From a virus: a stretch of 43,164 bases of DNA. The DNA lies in IMG/VR virus record IMGVR_UViG_3300046506_000165, positions 1 through 43,164 of that record; one strand, written 5' to 3'. Below the pieces are notes generated by a model, which did no database searches, had not been told where the DNA came from, and saw only the letters and a list, made by a program, of their open reading frames with translations. Positions 1 to 7,058 of the stretch are shown here, piece by piece. Every line of letters starts with the position of its first letter. The first letter of the stretch is position 1. A program made the position numbers and the translations under genes.

Positions 1-494
1 TATACGACAGCACCGGCCTCGTCATGAGGCAGGTCAATGTTCTCGGCTATGGCTTAGGCACGACGGGCGCCAACGGTATCGTAACCACCGGATCGTTTAC
101 GACGACCGGAGCTGTGATTGAAGGATGCCTGGTCGCTCCACTGACCGGTTCGGCGGCATATGGCATCCGCACCCTCGCCCTGACCGGTAGCGCCGTGATC
201 GACAACAAGGCCATGGGAACGTTCTCCGCCGCATCATTCAGTCTCGGTGCAAACATAGACCTTGGCAACAAACGAATCGATGGATCGGTTCCGCAGGTCA
301 GACTTGACAGCACTACGTCGGCTGTCCGTGCAACAGGCCCAAGCACAAACCATGATCTACTCCTTTTACCACAAGGGACCGGCGGAGTTGTCCGATTCGG
401 AACGTTTGCTTCGGAAGCAGACGCTCCGATCGTAGGCTCGGTATCCATTAAAACGGCTGATGGCGTCACTCACAAGCTGGCGACAATATCGTGA
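1..494 (+). CDS. tail spike/fibre protein, C-terminal part (5' truncated by window edge)
   Basis: The frame is open from the first bases of the window, so the internal ATG at 24 is not the true start and the gene begins further left. The visible 160 or so residues are rich in Gly, Thr, Ser and Ala with regular short beta-strand periodicity, as in beta-helical phage spikes. The end has the pattern (PQGTGGVVRFGTF, then a short segment ending KLATIS) that closes many spike or fibre proteins of rhizobial phages. It probably binds or degrades surface polysaccharide. A terminator follows about 60 bp downstream. Enzymatic activity cannot be judged because the N-terminal part is missing. Confidence 0.6.
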   Translation, partial: YDSTGLVMRQVNVLGYGLGTTGANGIVTTGSFTTTGAVIEGCLVAPLTGSAAYGIRTLALTGSAVIDNKAMGTFSAASFSLGANIDLGNKRIDGSVPQVRLDSTTSAVRATGPSTNHDLLLLPQGTGGVVRFGTFASEADAPIVGSVSIKTADGVTHKLATIS

Positions 495-556
495 TGCTGA
501 ACGTTGAGCCGCGACATGGTGACAATAACGAAGGTTCATATCTGAATGACATCACT

Positions 557-581
557 AAGGCTCGCTTATGCGGGCCTTTTT
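557..581 (+). terminator. rho-independent terminator after the spike gene
   Basis: A 9-bp stem (557-565 with 570-578, one G-T pair) closes a TTAT loop and runs into TTTTTC. It lies between the spike gene and the DUF2612 gene, which is unusual inside a tail operon. It may be leaky or may mark a module boundary. Confidence 0.7.
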
Positions 582-596
582 CTATGAGGGATTCCC

Positions 597-1385
597 ATGG
601 TTCAAACTGATGTGGCGATCCGAACAATCACATCGGATAAGCTGCTCATTAACTCTTCCATGACGAGCTATACGGCAGACAATGACTATGGTCTGGGGGA
701 AGCGCTGACGGAAGTCAGCATGGATAAGGTCCTCACCCAATATCGAGAGAGCCCCAACCTTCTAGCGCTGATCAGGCATGACTTAGGCCAGATCAGCGAC
801 TTATACGAGAATTCCTATAGGCTTCCGAGCAAATTTGACGTTCTCGATGCTGTAGGTGACCAGCTTACTTTGATCGGAAAGCGCCTTGGATGGCCACGAT
901 GCCATTGCATTTGCGTTCCTGTGCCGACGTTTGGCTTCCAATGCGATGTACCAGATCCAAACAGGCCTATCGTTGGCCTTTGCCAGAACGGGGTTTGGGT
1001 TGGATGCCAAGCATATGGGGACGGTGATATCTGCCTTGATGACGATGAAACTTATCGTAGCTATCTACTCGCCCGTCGATATCAGGCTCGTCAGCTTTGG
1101 GACATCGATAGCTTACAAGCCGCCGTCGAAGATATCTGGGGACCGACGGCAACAGTTGTCAATATGGGCGACGCACGCGTGGCAGTCCAACCAGGTCGGC
1201 CGTTAACCAGCCTTGAGACAATTCAATTACCAGTCGCCTTTCGGGTTTTGCCTTTGGCGCCTGGCATCTCCCCGTTCATCTCATACGCATCTGGAAAGAT
1301 TTTCGGATTCGGAACGGGATGGGGTGGGTTGTGTGAAAATGCAAATTGGCTCTGCCCCCAAGAGCTAGACCCATACAACTGCTAG
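597..1385 (+). CDS. DUF2612-family baseplate protein
   Basis: This 262-residue protein matches the DUF2612 family of contractile-tail phages. The N-terminal half carries an LDAVGDQLTLIGKRLGWPR-type segment, and after residue 140 come the family blocks DDETYRSYLLARRYQARQLWDIDS and a following stretch on a possible PTATVV turn. The family is thought to be a baseplate component comparable in position to Mu gp48 or P2 gpI. The middle insert is unusually Cys-rich (CHCICVP, CDVPD, CQNG). A GAGGG ribosome site lies 5 bases before the ATG. It starts just after a terminator and is followed by the tail-fibre gene, as expected for a baseplate-to-fibre order. Confidence 0.75.
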   Translation: MVQTDVAIRTITSDKLLINSSMTSYTADNDYGLGEALTEVSMDKVLTQYRESPNLLALIRHDLGQISDLYENSYRLPSKFDVLDAVGDQLTLIGKRLGWPRCHCICVPVPTFGFQCDVPDPNRPIVGLCQNGVWVGCQAYGDGDICLDDDETYRSYLLARRYQARQLWDIDSLQAAVEDIWGPTATVVNMGDARVAVQPGRPLTSLETIQLPVAFRVLPLAPGISPFISYASGKIFGFGTGWGGLCENANWLCPQELDPYNC

Positions 1386-1401
1386 CAAGGAAGACAGCCA
1401 A

Positions 1402-2676
1402 ATGAGTGTATTTACCGAAGGCCAGGTCGCATGGAACAGCCTGGACGACAACACGCGCCTCCCTTTGTCCTCAGAGTTAGAGAGTGGCTATCCATGCGGT
1501 GAAGCCGACCAGCAGCTCTTCAACTTCACAGCCTCCTATGCAATGAGTCAGATTTACAATGTTCTGATTCAATCTGGGATAGCTGTCCCAGATCCTGCAA
1601 AGCTTCTTCAACTGGCTAGGGCAATTCAATCTCAGAAGATGAATTATGCCATCGCCGGCGGAACTGCCAATGCCATCACTGCATCACTAACCCCGACCCC
1701 ATCGGCCTATTCAGCCGGTATGACCATCCGCCTTCTGATCACCGCCACCAATACCGGCGCGGCCACTCTGAACGTCAATGGTCTCGGCGCCATTGCTATC
1801 ACCACCATGCGCGGCGCTGCTTTGGGGCTCGGGGATCTCTATATCGGATCCGTCGTCACCCTGAACTATACCGGCTCGACCTGGGTGCTAGCTGGAATCG
1901 CCTATTCGGAAGTACCGATCTTCGGCAACACGACGATTTATGTCCGAACCGATGGCTCCGATAGCAATGATGGGTCCGCCAACAATTCGGCCCACGCACT
2001 CCTCACGATCGGTGCCGCTTTGGCTATCGCTCAAAAGGCGGCTTCCGGCTCTACTGTCACCATCCAGCTCGGCAACACCGGTACGTGGGCTGAACGAATC
2101 GTCGCGGCTGGAACATCGGCGAACATCCTTATCAAGGGTGACCCTGCCAATCCGGCGAACTATAATATAGCGGCAGCCGGGGCCATATTCAGCGCCGTTG
2201 ACGCGTCTGGAGTGAGCTTGGCGCTTAGCGGCGTTCGCGTAGTTCCCTCTGGCACGGTTTCGCATGAGATATACGCGTCCAACAATGCAATCGTCACGTT
2301 CGACAATTGTCAGTTTTCCTCAACTGGCACGATATCGGGTGGCGTTCTCACCGCGTCAGTTGGGGCGGCCATCATCATAAACGCAGGCAACACTATTTTC
2401 GCAAGCGCAGGCTCTGCGCTCAACGTCAATGGCGGCACTATTGCGCTCAATAACAACCTCACCGTGGGCACGCCTACATATTCCGGTGCTTTCGCGACAG
2501 CTTCAAACACGGGTGCCATTCTCAGGGCATCGACCGCGCCGACAATTAGCGGATCTGCGACAGGCACCCGGTATTCTGCTTCCATGAATGGCATCATCCA
2601 AACCAATGGGGCAGGCGCTAACTACTTCCCCGGCACAGTTGCTGGCACTACTGCGACCGGAGGCCAATACGCATGA
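1402..2676 (+). CDS. tail fibre protein
   Basis: This 424-residue protein has a conserved-looking N-terminal attachment segment (about 1-75), then a beta-rich stretch (about 85-160) of the ATNTGAATLNVNGLGA type seen in many phage fibres. A long Gly/Ser/Thr/Ala-rich region follows, from about 175 to the end. That region includes a YVRTDGSDSNDGSANN motif typical of the start of right-handed beta-helix (pectate-lyase-like) domains, so the distal part may be a receptor-binding or depolymerase helix. An AAGGAAG ribosome site precedes the start. It overlaps the next gene by 4 bp (ATGA), so the two are probably translationally coupled. Confidence 0.75.
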   Translation: MSVFTEGQVAWNSLDDNTRLPLSSELESGYPCGEADQQLFNFTASYAMSQIYNVLIQSGIAVPDPAKLLQLARAIQSQKMNYAIAGGTANAITASLTPTPSAYSAGMTIRLLITATNTGAATLNVNGLGAIAITTMRGAALGLGDLYIGSVVTLNYTGSTWVLAGIAYSEVPIFGNTTIYVRTDGSDSNDGSANNSAHALLTIGAALAIAQKAASGSTVTIQLGNTGTWAERIVAAGTSANILIKGDPANPANYNIAAAGAIFSAVDASGVSLALSGVRVVPSGTVSHEIYASNNAIVTFDNCQFSSTGTISGGVLTASVGAAIIINAGNTIFASAGSALNVNGGTIALNNNLTVGTPTYSGAFATASNTGAILRASTAPTISGSATGTRYSASMNGIIQTNGAGANYFPGTVAGTTATGGQYA

Positions 2677-3224
2677 ATTATGATCCTTTTAACTGGTACT
2701 GGCTTGCGGATGATGGTCGTCTCTACGCCTCTTCATCCCAGACATTGGTAAACAAGACCGATAACGCATATGTTGCGTGGAGTTCAGCCGGCTCGAAGCC
2801 GACACCATGGCCTCAGGATGAAAACGGAGAGCAGAGTAATGCTGCGCTTCAGGAAGTGCTGTCACCTTACGGCCGTTTCGTCGATCTAGCCGCCTATGCG
2901 GCCTCGAAGCGCTATTCGGTCGAAACGGGCGGCCATACCTTCAATGGTCATCTGATTGCCACTGACCGAGACAGCCAGGGAAAAATAACCAGTGTTGCAG
3001 TTGCTGCGACCACCGTCGGCTCATCCTTCTCAACGGAATGGAAGTGCGTAGACGGTACGTTCCTCACGCTCAATCATGACGACGCAATCTCCATGGCTAC
3101 TGCCGTGATGATTTTTGTCAGCAACTGCTTTGCCACCGAAGCTTCTGTCGTTGGCGCAATCACAGCCGGTACGACCACGACTATGGCGGCGATCGATTCC
3201 TCCGATTGGCCAACTGGCAGCTAA
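2673..3224 (+). CDS. DUF4376-like tail-fibre-associated protein
   Basis: This 183-residue protein begins with a short NWYWLADDGRLYAS segment. It ends in a domain resembling DUF4376 (about residues 85-183: W-K-C-V-D-G-T-F-L-T-L followed by a helix with MATAVMIFVSNCF), which is common in proteins encoded directly after phage fibres. Its function is not established; a fibre accessory or assembly role is inferred from position. The start overlaps the fibre stop (ATGA). Its stop codon overlaps that of the convergent FkbM gene (positions 3221-3224). Confidence 0.6.
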   Translation: MNYDPFNWYWLADDGRLYASSSQTLVNKTDNAYVAWSSAGSKPTPWPQDENGEQSNAALQEVLSPYGRFVDLAAYAASKRYSVETGGHTFNGHLIATDRDSQGKITSVAVAATTVGSSFSTEWKCVDGTFLTLNHDDAISMATAVMIFVSNCFATEASVVGAITAGTTTTMAAIDSSDWPTGS

Positions 3225-4045
3225 GAAAAGGCCGCAGCCACGCCTTCAAGGTTCGTGCACAACAAATCGTCGACGTTGTTGTTCACCATATTGCTGTGAA
3301 GGAACGACCACTTTTCTACGTCGGAGACAATCTGTCGATATGATTGACTCGCATGGTCGTACACATGCACATACCTGAAACTTGAGAAAATTGCAGACAG
3401 TGCGTCCTCGGGGAAAGTTCTGGCGAGGGAAGTCAGGCACCAATGATTGAACTCGAGGAGGACAAGGTCGGTCGTATAAAAGTTTGCAACACCACCTTTG
3501 AGTACATCTAACTCGAAGCCTTCGACGTCGATTTTAGCAAGGTTGATGCGGTGGCCTGACGCAATATTCAAGTTGTCCAGTCGTTCCACGGTCACTGATA
3601 TGGAGCTTTGCGCCCTATGCGCGAGGGACCCGTCAATGAGAAACGAATTGCCGCCATTGTATTGGTCAATGTCTCTGAACTTAACTGTAGTTTTTTCTTT
3701 TCCGAGCGCAAATGGAAAGAGGGAAATCTCATTATTTCCGCTTTTGTTTAATGTGATATTTCTCTCAAGTTGACGATACGTCTTCGGATGCGGTTCGAAC
3801 GCGAATATTTTCCCATTCGATAAGAGTTGATCCATGAGGATGGATGTCATGCCTATGTTAGCGCCAATATCCAGACATATAGGGGCAGGTAACACTTTGA
3901 CATATCGCTCCAAGGCAATCGTCAAGTGGGATAGCTCTCGGAGGCCGATGTGGGCGGCGTACTCGCTGGAACCCATAATTTCTATCGGCCCGTTTGGGAA
4001 ATCTTTTTTATAAATCGTCTCGACGTTGTTCAAGGCGTACCCCAT
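3221..4045 (-). CDS. FkbM-family SAM-dependent methyltransferase (moron)
   Basis: This 274-residue protein has the FkbM methyltransferase signature: motif I DIGANIG at 59-65, the acidic post-I motif FEPHP at 83-87, and KIDVEGFE at 171-178. FkbM-type enzymes transfer methyl groups from SAM to hydroxyls of sugars or small molecules, often on surface polysaccharides or lipids. The gene is reversed within a rightward late region, has its own promoter (4064-4092) and looks AT-richer than its neighbours, all typical of a moron expressed during lysogeny. I infer that it modifies host surface glycans, perhaps to exclude related phages. No clear ribosome site precedes the ATG. Its stop overlaps that of the convergent fibre-associated gene. 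Confidence 0.85.
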   Translation of the reverse strand: MGYALNNVETIYKKDFPNGPIEIMGSSEYAAHIGLRELSHLTIALERYVKVLPAPICLDIGANIGMTSILMDQLLSNGKIFAFEPHPKTYRQLERNITLNKSGNNEISLFPFALGKEKTTVKFRDIDQYNGGNSFLIDGSLAHRAQSSISVTVERLDNLNIASGHRINLAKIDVEGFELDVLKGGVANFYTTDLVLLEFNHWCLTSLARTFPEDALSAIFSSFRYVHVYDHASQSYRQIVSDVEKWSFLHSNMVNNNVDDLLCTNLEGVAAAFS

Positions 4046-4063
4046 TCAATTGCGTAGCGAGCT

Positions 4064-4092
4064 ACTATATGAATGCTGAGGCAGATAGCCAA
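4064..4092 (-). promoter_or_regulatory. probable sigma70-type promoter of the FkbM moron
   Basis: On the reverse strand TTGGCT (4092-4087) and TATAGT (4069-4064) are separated by exactly 17 bases, 4/6 and 5/6 matches to consensus. Transcription would start near 4057, about 12 bases before the FkbM ATG. The rest of the 294-bp gap before the endolysin holds GC-rich inverted repeats (around 4110-4140 and 4290) but no convincing gene. Confidence 0.55.
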
Positions 4093-4339
4093 GCCGCCTC
4101 AAGGCTTCTTTTCTGGCCATCGCGACGGCCGTTGCGGCCATCGTTTGACCTAAACGGATCATGGTAAATCAAGAACAAACCGTGGAGCACTAGAAAAGCT
4201 TCGCGGTTGGTTGCCGTCGAAGATTTGATCCGAGTCATCTAACTGGCTCAACAATAGGAAAATCAATGAAACGGAAACTCGTCCCGAAACGGGCCGGGTG
4301 ATTGTCCGTGCCTTCATTCCCAACATCGGAGATATCGAT

Positions 4340-4765
4340 ATGCCCGTTTTCGGAGCAGCGTCGAAGGCTGCGCTGGTGAAATGCCATCCGCACCTTCAGG
4401 CGATCGCCAATGAGGCGATCAAGGAAATTGATTTTCGCGTTCTCGACGCGACTCGTGGGCGAGATGATCAGGAGCGCGCGTTTGCCGCAGGCAAGAGCAA
4501 AGTCCACTTCGGGCAGTCGGCGCACAACTATGTGCCGGCGATCGCGTATGATCTTTTTCCGGCTCCATATGACTGGAATAACCGCCAGGCTTTCATAAGC
4601 CTGTCCAAGGTTATCCTTCGTATCGCCAAGGCAAAAGACATTCCTATCCGTTGGGGTGGCGACTGGAACGGCGACGGCAATCTCGCCGACGGCTGGGACA
4701 TGCCGCATTACGAACTCAATCCATGGCGCGAGTGGGCCAAAAAGTCGAAGCTCTTTGAGGGCTGA
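4340..4765 (+). CDS. endolysin, M15-family L,D-peptidase
   Basis: This 141-residue protein carries the zinc-peptidase signature of the M15 (VanY/T5 endolysin-like) family: SAH at 60-62, a conserved D71 in AYDL, and H123 in WDMPHYEL, with an upstream RGRDDQ segment. It should cleave peptidoglycan stem peptides at lysis. A GTG start at 4298 is possible, but the ATG at 4340 has GGAG eight bases upstream and gives an N-terminus (MPVFGAASKA) that suits the family. There is no signal peptide, so release depends on the downstream holin. It opens the lysis cassette. Confidence 0.85.
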   Translation: MPVFGAASKAALVKCHPHLQAIANEAIKEIDFRVLDATRGRDDQERAFAAGKSKVHFGQSAHNYVPAIAYDLFPAPYDWNNRQAFISLSKVILRIAKAKDIPIRWGGDWNGDGNLADGWDMPHYELNPWREWAKKSKLFEG

Positions 4766-4769
4766 GAAA

Positions 4770-5060
4770 ATGAAATTTTTCATGGACCATAAAGGTTCGC
4801 CAGACTGGGCTGTGCGCCGCCGGATCATCATCCTTTCATTGATCTGGGAAGCCATCCTTATCACCTTTTTGGTGGTATTCCCCCGCCCAAACCCAATCGC
4901 CGAAGTTGCGATCATCAATCTCGCGTCACTCTTCGGGGGGACCGTTGGCAGCTATATCTTCGGCGCCGTGTGGGATCGGAAGAATGAACGAAAGGCTGAC
5001 GTTGCTCAACAGGCAGTCAGTCAAGGCGATACCGATACGACCATAGAGGTAAAATCCTGA
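4770..5060 (+). CDS. putative holin (two membrane segments)
   Basis: This 96-residue protein has two hydrophobic segments, about residues 20-38 (IIILSLIWEAILITFLVVF) and 45-65, separated by a short PRPNP turn. A charged C-terminal tail follows (WDRKNERK and beyond). Size, topology and position between endolysin and spanins fit a small holin or pinholin. GAGG nine bases upstream supports this ATG rather than longer upstream readings. The stop overlaps the next ATG (TGATG). No specific holin family is recognised with certainty. Confidence 0.6.
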   Translation: MKFFMDHKGSPDWAVRRRIIILSLIWEAILITFLVVFPRPNPIAEVAIINLASLFGGTVGSYIFGAVWDRKNERKADVAQQAVSQGDTDTTIEVKS

Positions 5061-5482
5061 TGTTTGGCATCCTCGACTATCTCAAGATGGGCGCCGCAGC
5101 GATCGCCGGCATGATGCTGTGCATCCTCTATTACGAGGGCCTGCCTGTCGTCTCGCATATCCCATATATCAACGTCATCCCGATCGTGGGCAATATCGCA
5201 GTGGGCGAGAAGCAGCGCTATGCGTCTGAGCAAGTGACGTTGGCGACGTCGAAGATGGTGACGAAGTTCGAGCGCGACACTTTGGCTTTCCAGTTGGCCA
5301 AGGAGAGGAGTGACCGCCTTCGTGCGGAGCAGATGACCACCGAAGCATCGAAGCGCGCCGACGCGGCCGTGCGGGCCAAGACGGACGCAGATCTGGCGAT
5401 TGAGGCGCGGATCAAGGCTGACACAGATCCAGACGGCGGTCGCTGGACCGAGGAGGATAACAAGTGGAATACAAAGCGCTGA
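5060..5482 (+). CDS. putative inner-membrane spanin (Rz-like)
   Basis: This 140-residue protein has one N-terminal hydrophobic segment (about 8-25, then a second weak one to about 48). A long Ala/Arg/Glu/Lys-rich helix follows, from about 55 to 128, with coiled-coil character. The 3' end overlaps the start of a Pro-rich lipoprotein-like gene in another frame, the classic Rz/Rz1 arrangement. The product would span the periplasm and disrupt the outer membrane in the last step of lysis. Spanins diverge strongly, so the call rests on architecture and position. Confidence 0.6.
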   Translation: MFGILDYLKMGAAAIAGMMLCILYYEGLPVVSHIPYINVIPIVGNIAVGEKQRYASEQVTLATSKMVTKFERDTLAFQLAKERSDRLRAEQMTTEASKRADAAVRAKTDADLAIEARIKADTDPDGGRWTEEDNKWNTKR

Positions 5483-5775
5483 TCCTCATGATCCCGATCG
5501 TCCTCGCGCTCACAAGCACGAAGGGATGCCAGACACTTGAAGGCAGGGCGGAGGCCGCCGCTCAAGCGCAAGGCCACGCACAGGCATCATCTCCACCGCC
5601 ACCTATGCCAGCCGCATGCATGGCTCATGTCGAGCGCGTCATCCCCAAGGTCGGCGAGAAGTTCCGATGGATCAATCAGCGATGGGAAGTCACCGCGGAT
5701 AATCGAGACCGCCAAGCCGACGATTGCGCGGCGTGGGATCGCGACCGGATGGCCGGCAACGCGGCAACCAAATGA
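5464..5775 (+). CDS. putative outer-membrane spanin (Rz1-like lipoprotein)
   Basis: This 103-residue product starts with GTG at 5464. The start is supported by AGGAGG six bases upstream, inside the end of the Rz-like gene. It has a hydrophobic leader ending in GC (residues 21-22), a Q/A-rich stretch and a PPPPMP run near residue 45, typical of Rz1 proteins. The lipobox is poor (STKGC, Lys at -2), so lipidation is uncertain. Overlap with the upstream spanin is 19 bp. An in-frame ATG at 5488 is an alternative start. Confidence 0.55.
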   Translation: MEYKALILMIPIVLALTSTKGCQTLEGRAEAAAQAQGHAQASSPPPPMPAACMAHVERVIPKVGEKFRWINQRWEVTADNRDRQADDCAAWDRDRMAGNAATK

Positions 5776-5858
5776 TCAACGCAGCCTATCTCATCGGCTT
5801 CATCATCACATCAACCATGCTGACGGCTTTCCTGCTGCTGGCATGGAATTCAATCTAG
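5772..5858 (+). CDS. 28-residue single-span membrane peptide
   Basis: A 28-codon frame starts with an ATG that overlaps the preceding stop (ATGA). It encodes an almost entirely hydrophobic peptide (MINAAYLIGFIITSTMLTAF, then LLLAWNSI). It would make one transmembrane helix. The overlap suggests coupled translation. It could be a lysis modulator, but no family is recognised. Confidence 0.45.
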   Translation: MINAAYLIGFIITSTMLTAFLLLAWNSI

Positions 5859-5888
5859 GTCTTTTGGAAAGTGGTGGGGAATTTATAA

Positions 5889-6164
5889 ATGGATTCAACA
5901 TCGATACCGATGGAGGTGACAAAATGGATGTTGTCAAATGGCGGTGTATTCGCTGTAACGACGCTCATCTTCATCGGCCTCTATCTCTATGAGCGGATGG
6001 AGAGGTCGAAGGACCGAAAAGCATTCGACGCCGCTCTTGCTCAATCAATTGCCGAGCATGTGTCAACACTGAAGATCGTCACTCCCCTGGCGCAGAAGTT
6101 CACCGACACCATGGACGTGGTCATGCCTCTCATCATGTCACAGTTCAATAGGAGGGCAGGATGA
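5889..6164 (+). CDS. small membrane-anchored protein of the lysis region
   Basis: The protein has up to 91 residues with one membrane helix (about residues 19-33), a charged linker (YERMERSKDRKAF) and an amphipathic C-terminal helix. The start is ambiguous. ATG 5889 has only GGGA upstream, whereas GGAGGTGA at 5912-5919 lies 8 bases before an in-frame ATG at 5928, which would give a 78-residue protein. It resembles small hemolysin-XhlA-like or holin-associated proteins in layout only. It overlaps the next gene by 4 bp. Confidence 0.5.
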   Translation: MDSTSIPMEVTKWMLSNGGVFAVTTLIFIGLYLYERMERSKDRKAFDAALAQSIAEHVSTLKIVTPLAQKFTDTMDVVMPLIMSQFNRRAG

Positions 6165-6346
6165 ACTTGATATCCTGGCTGGTCTCATCGAAGGGCATAA
6201 CGGCGGAATCAAAGGCAGATTCGGCCGAATCCGAAAAGAAAATGCTCAGAGCTGAGCTTGCCCAAACAGTCATTACCTTCGAGCGCAGACGATACCGGGT
6301 TCATAAAATCGCCGAGCAGGCACTGCAGAGAATGAGGGACGATTGA
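6161..6346 (+). CDS. small hypothetical protein
   Basis: This 61-residue highly charged protein is mostly helical (SEKKMLRAELAQTVITFERR). Its start overlaps the previous stop (ATGA) and its stop overlaps the next start (TGATG), so it belongs to the same translated unit. Function unknown. Confidence 0.5.
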   Translation: MNLISWLVSSKGITAESKADSAESEKKMLRAELAQTVITFERRRYRVHKIAEQALQRMRDD

Positions 6347-6825
6347 TGAAAAGGCTAAAAACAAGCATTGCCGCATGGTCTGCGGTTGGGGCATCGGCCA
6401 TATACTGGGCAATAGCTATATTTTTATCTCATGGGCAGATGATCGAGATTTCGTCAGATCTCGTCCTCGGCGTCACGGTAGCATGCCTGATACGCTATTC
6501 TCGCGAAGCGAGCCTGGCGCTTAGAGAAGGTCGGGGCGGACCTGATTTTCTGATTGTGGCTATTTGGTCGACCATGGCAATCCTATTCATCCATCGGGCT
6601 TATGCCATTATTATGAATACCTACGATAGGCCGATGGCATTGGTGAACTCCTATGCAGGATCTTTCATCGTCTGGATGCTTGCGTGGGCCTGCACGATGT
6701 TCCTGATCGCTCCTGACGTTGAGGACGGCCATATCCCGACACGTAGCCGTGTGCTGATTGGATTCGCGCTATTTGTCGCCGGCCTTGTGTCTGGAATAAG
6801 CATCGCTGTTTCTATCGTCACCTGA
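6346..6825 (+). CDS. four-helix integral membrane protein
   Basis: This 159-residue protein has four hydrophobic segments at about 10-27, 36-50, 68-85 and 102-157 (the last region holding two spans). GAGG eight bases upstream favours the ATG at 6346 over a TTG at 6343. It is the last gene before the terminator and attP. It could be a second holin, an antiholin or a superinfection factor; no family is recognised. Confidence 0.6.
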   Translation: MKRLKTSIAAWSAVGASAIYWAIAIFLSHGQMIEISSDLVLGVTVACLIRYSREASLALREGRGGPDFLIVAIWSTMAILFIHRAYAIIMNTYDRPMALVNSYAGSFIVWMLAWACTMFLIAPDVEDGHIPTRSRVLIGFALFVAGLVSGISIAVSIVT

Positions 6826-6892
6826 TAGCCGGTGTTCCAGGCGCTATCCTGATGGGTAGAGACAGGTTCAGTGAACCTAAAGGGAAATATGC

Positions 6893-6924
6893 AAAACGGC
6901 CTTCCATTTCTGGAAAGCCGTTTT
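6893..6924. terminator. bidirectional rho-independent terminator between lysis genes and attP
   Basis: AAAACGGC (6893-6900) pairs with GCCGTTTT (6917-6924), with four more pairs inside and an ATTTCT loop. The A and T ends give a T tract on both strands. It can therefore stop late transcription from the left and the leftward int operon from the right. A second perfect inverted repeat, AGGTTC/GAACCT at 6864-6878, lies just before it. Confidence 0.8.
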
Positions 6925-6940
6925 ACTTCAAGCAATTGGA

Positions 6941-6987
6941 TGGTGGGCGTGACAGGGATTGAACCTGTGACCCCTACGATGTCAACG
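6941..6987 (-). other. attP core: 3' half of a tRNA-Val(GAC) gene
   Basis: Read on the reverse strand, these 47 bases contain an anticodon loop TTGACAT (anticodon GAC), anticodon-stem half CGTAG and variable loop GGGTC. The T arm ACAGG-TTCAATC-CCTGT, acceptor strand CACGCCC and ACCA end follow. The 5' half of the tRNA is absent and the next bases cannot form the anticodon stem, so this is a fragment. It lies beside the integrase with phage genes on both sides, so it is the attP identity core. Integration would rebuild the host tRNA-Val 3' end. Confidence 0.8.
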
Positions 6988-7058
6988 AATGGCCCGCCGC
7001 CGCATAGCCGGAATCCCTTGGAAAAGGGCGCTTTGCGTTCGCTCTTTCAGGAGCCAAT

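Noticed and set aside
494-610. A 38-codon frame starting at an ATG overlapping the spike stop
   Set aside because: It runs through the terminator hairpin and into the DUF2612 start, and its composition is not convincing.
6941-6987. A functional tRNA gene
   Set aside because: Only the 3' half from the anticodon loop onward is present. The 5' acceptor strand and D arm are missing, so it is an attachment-site fragment.
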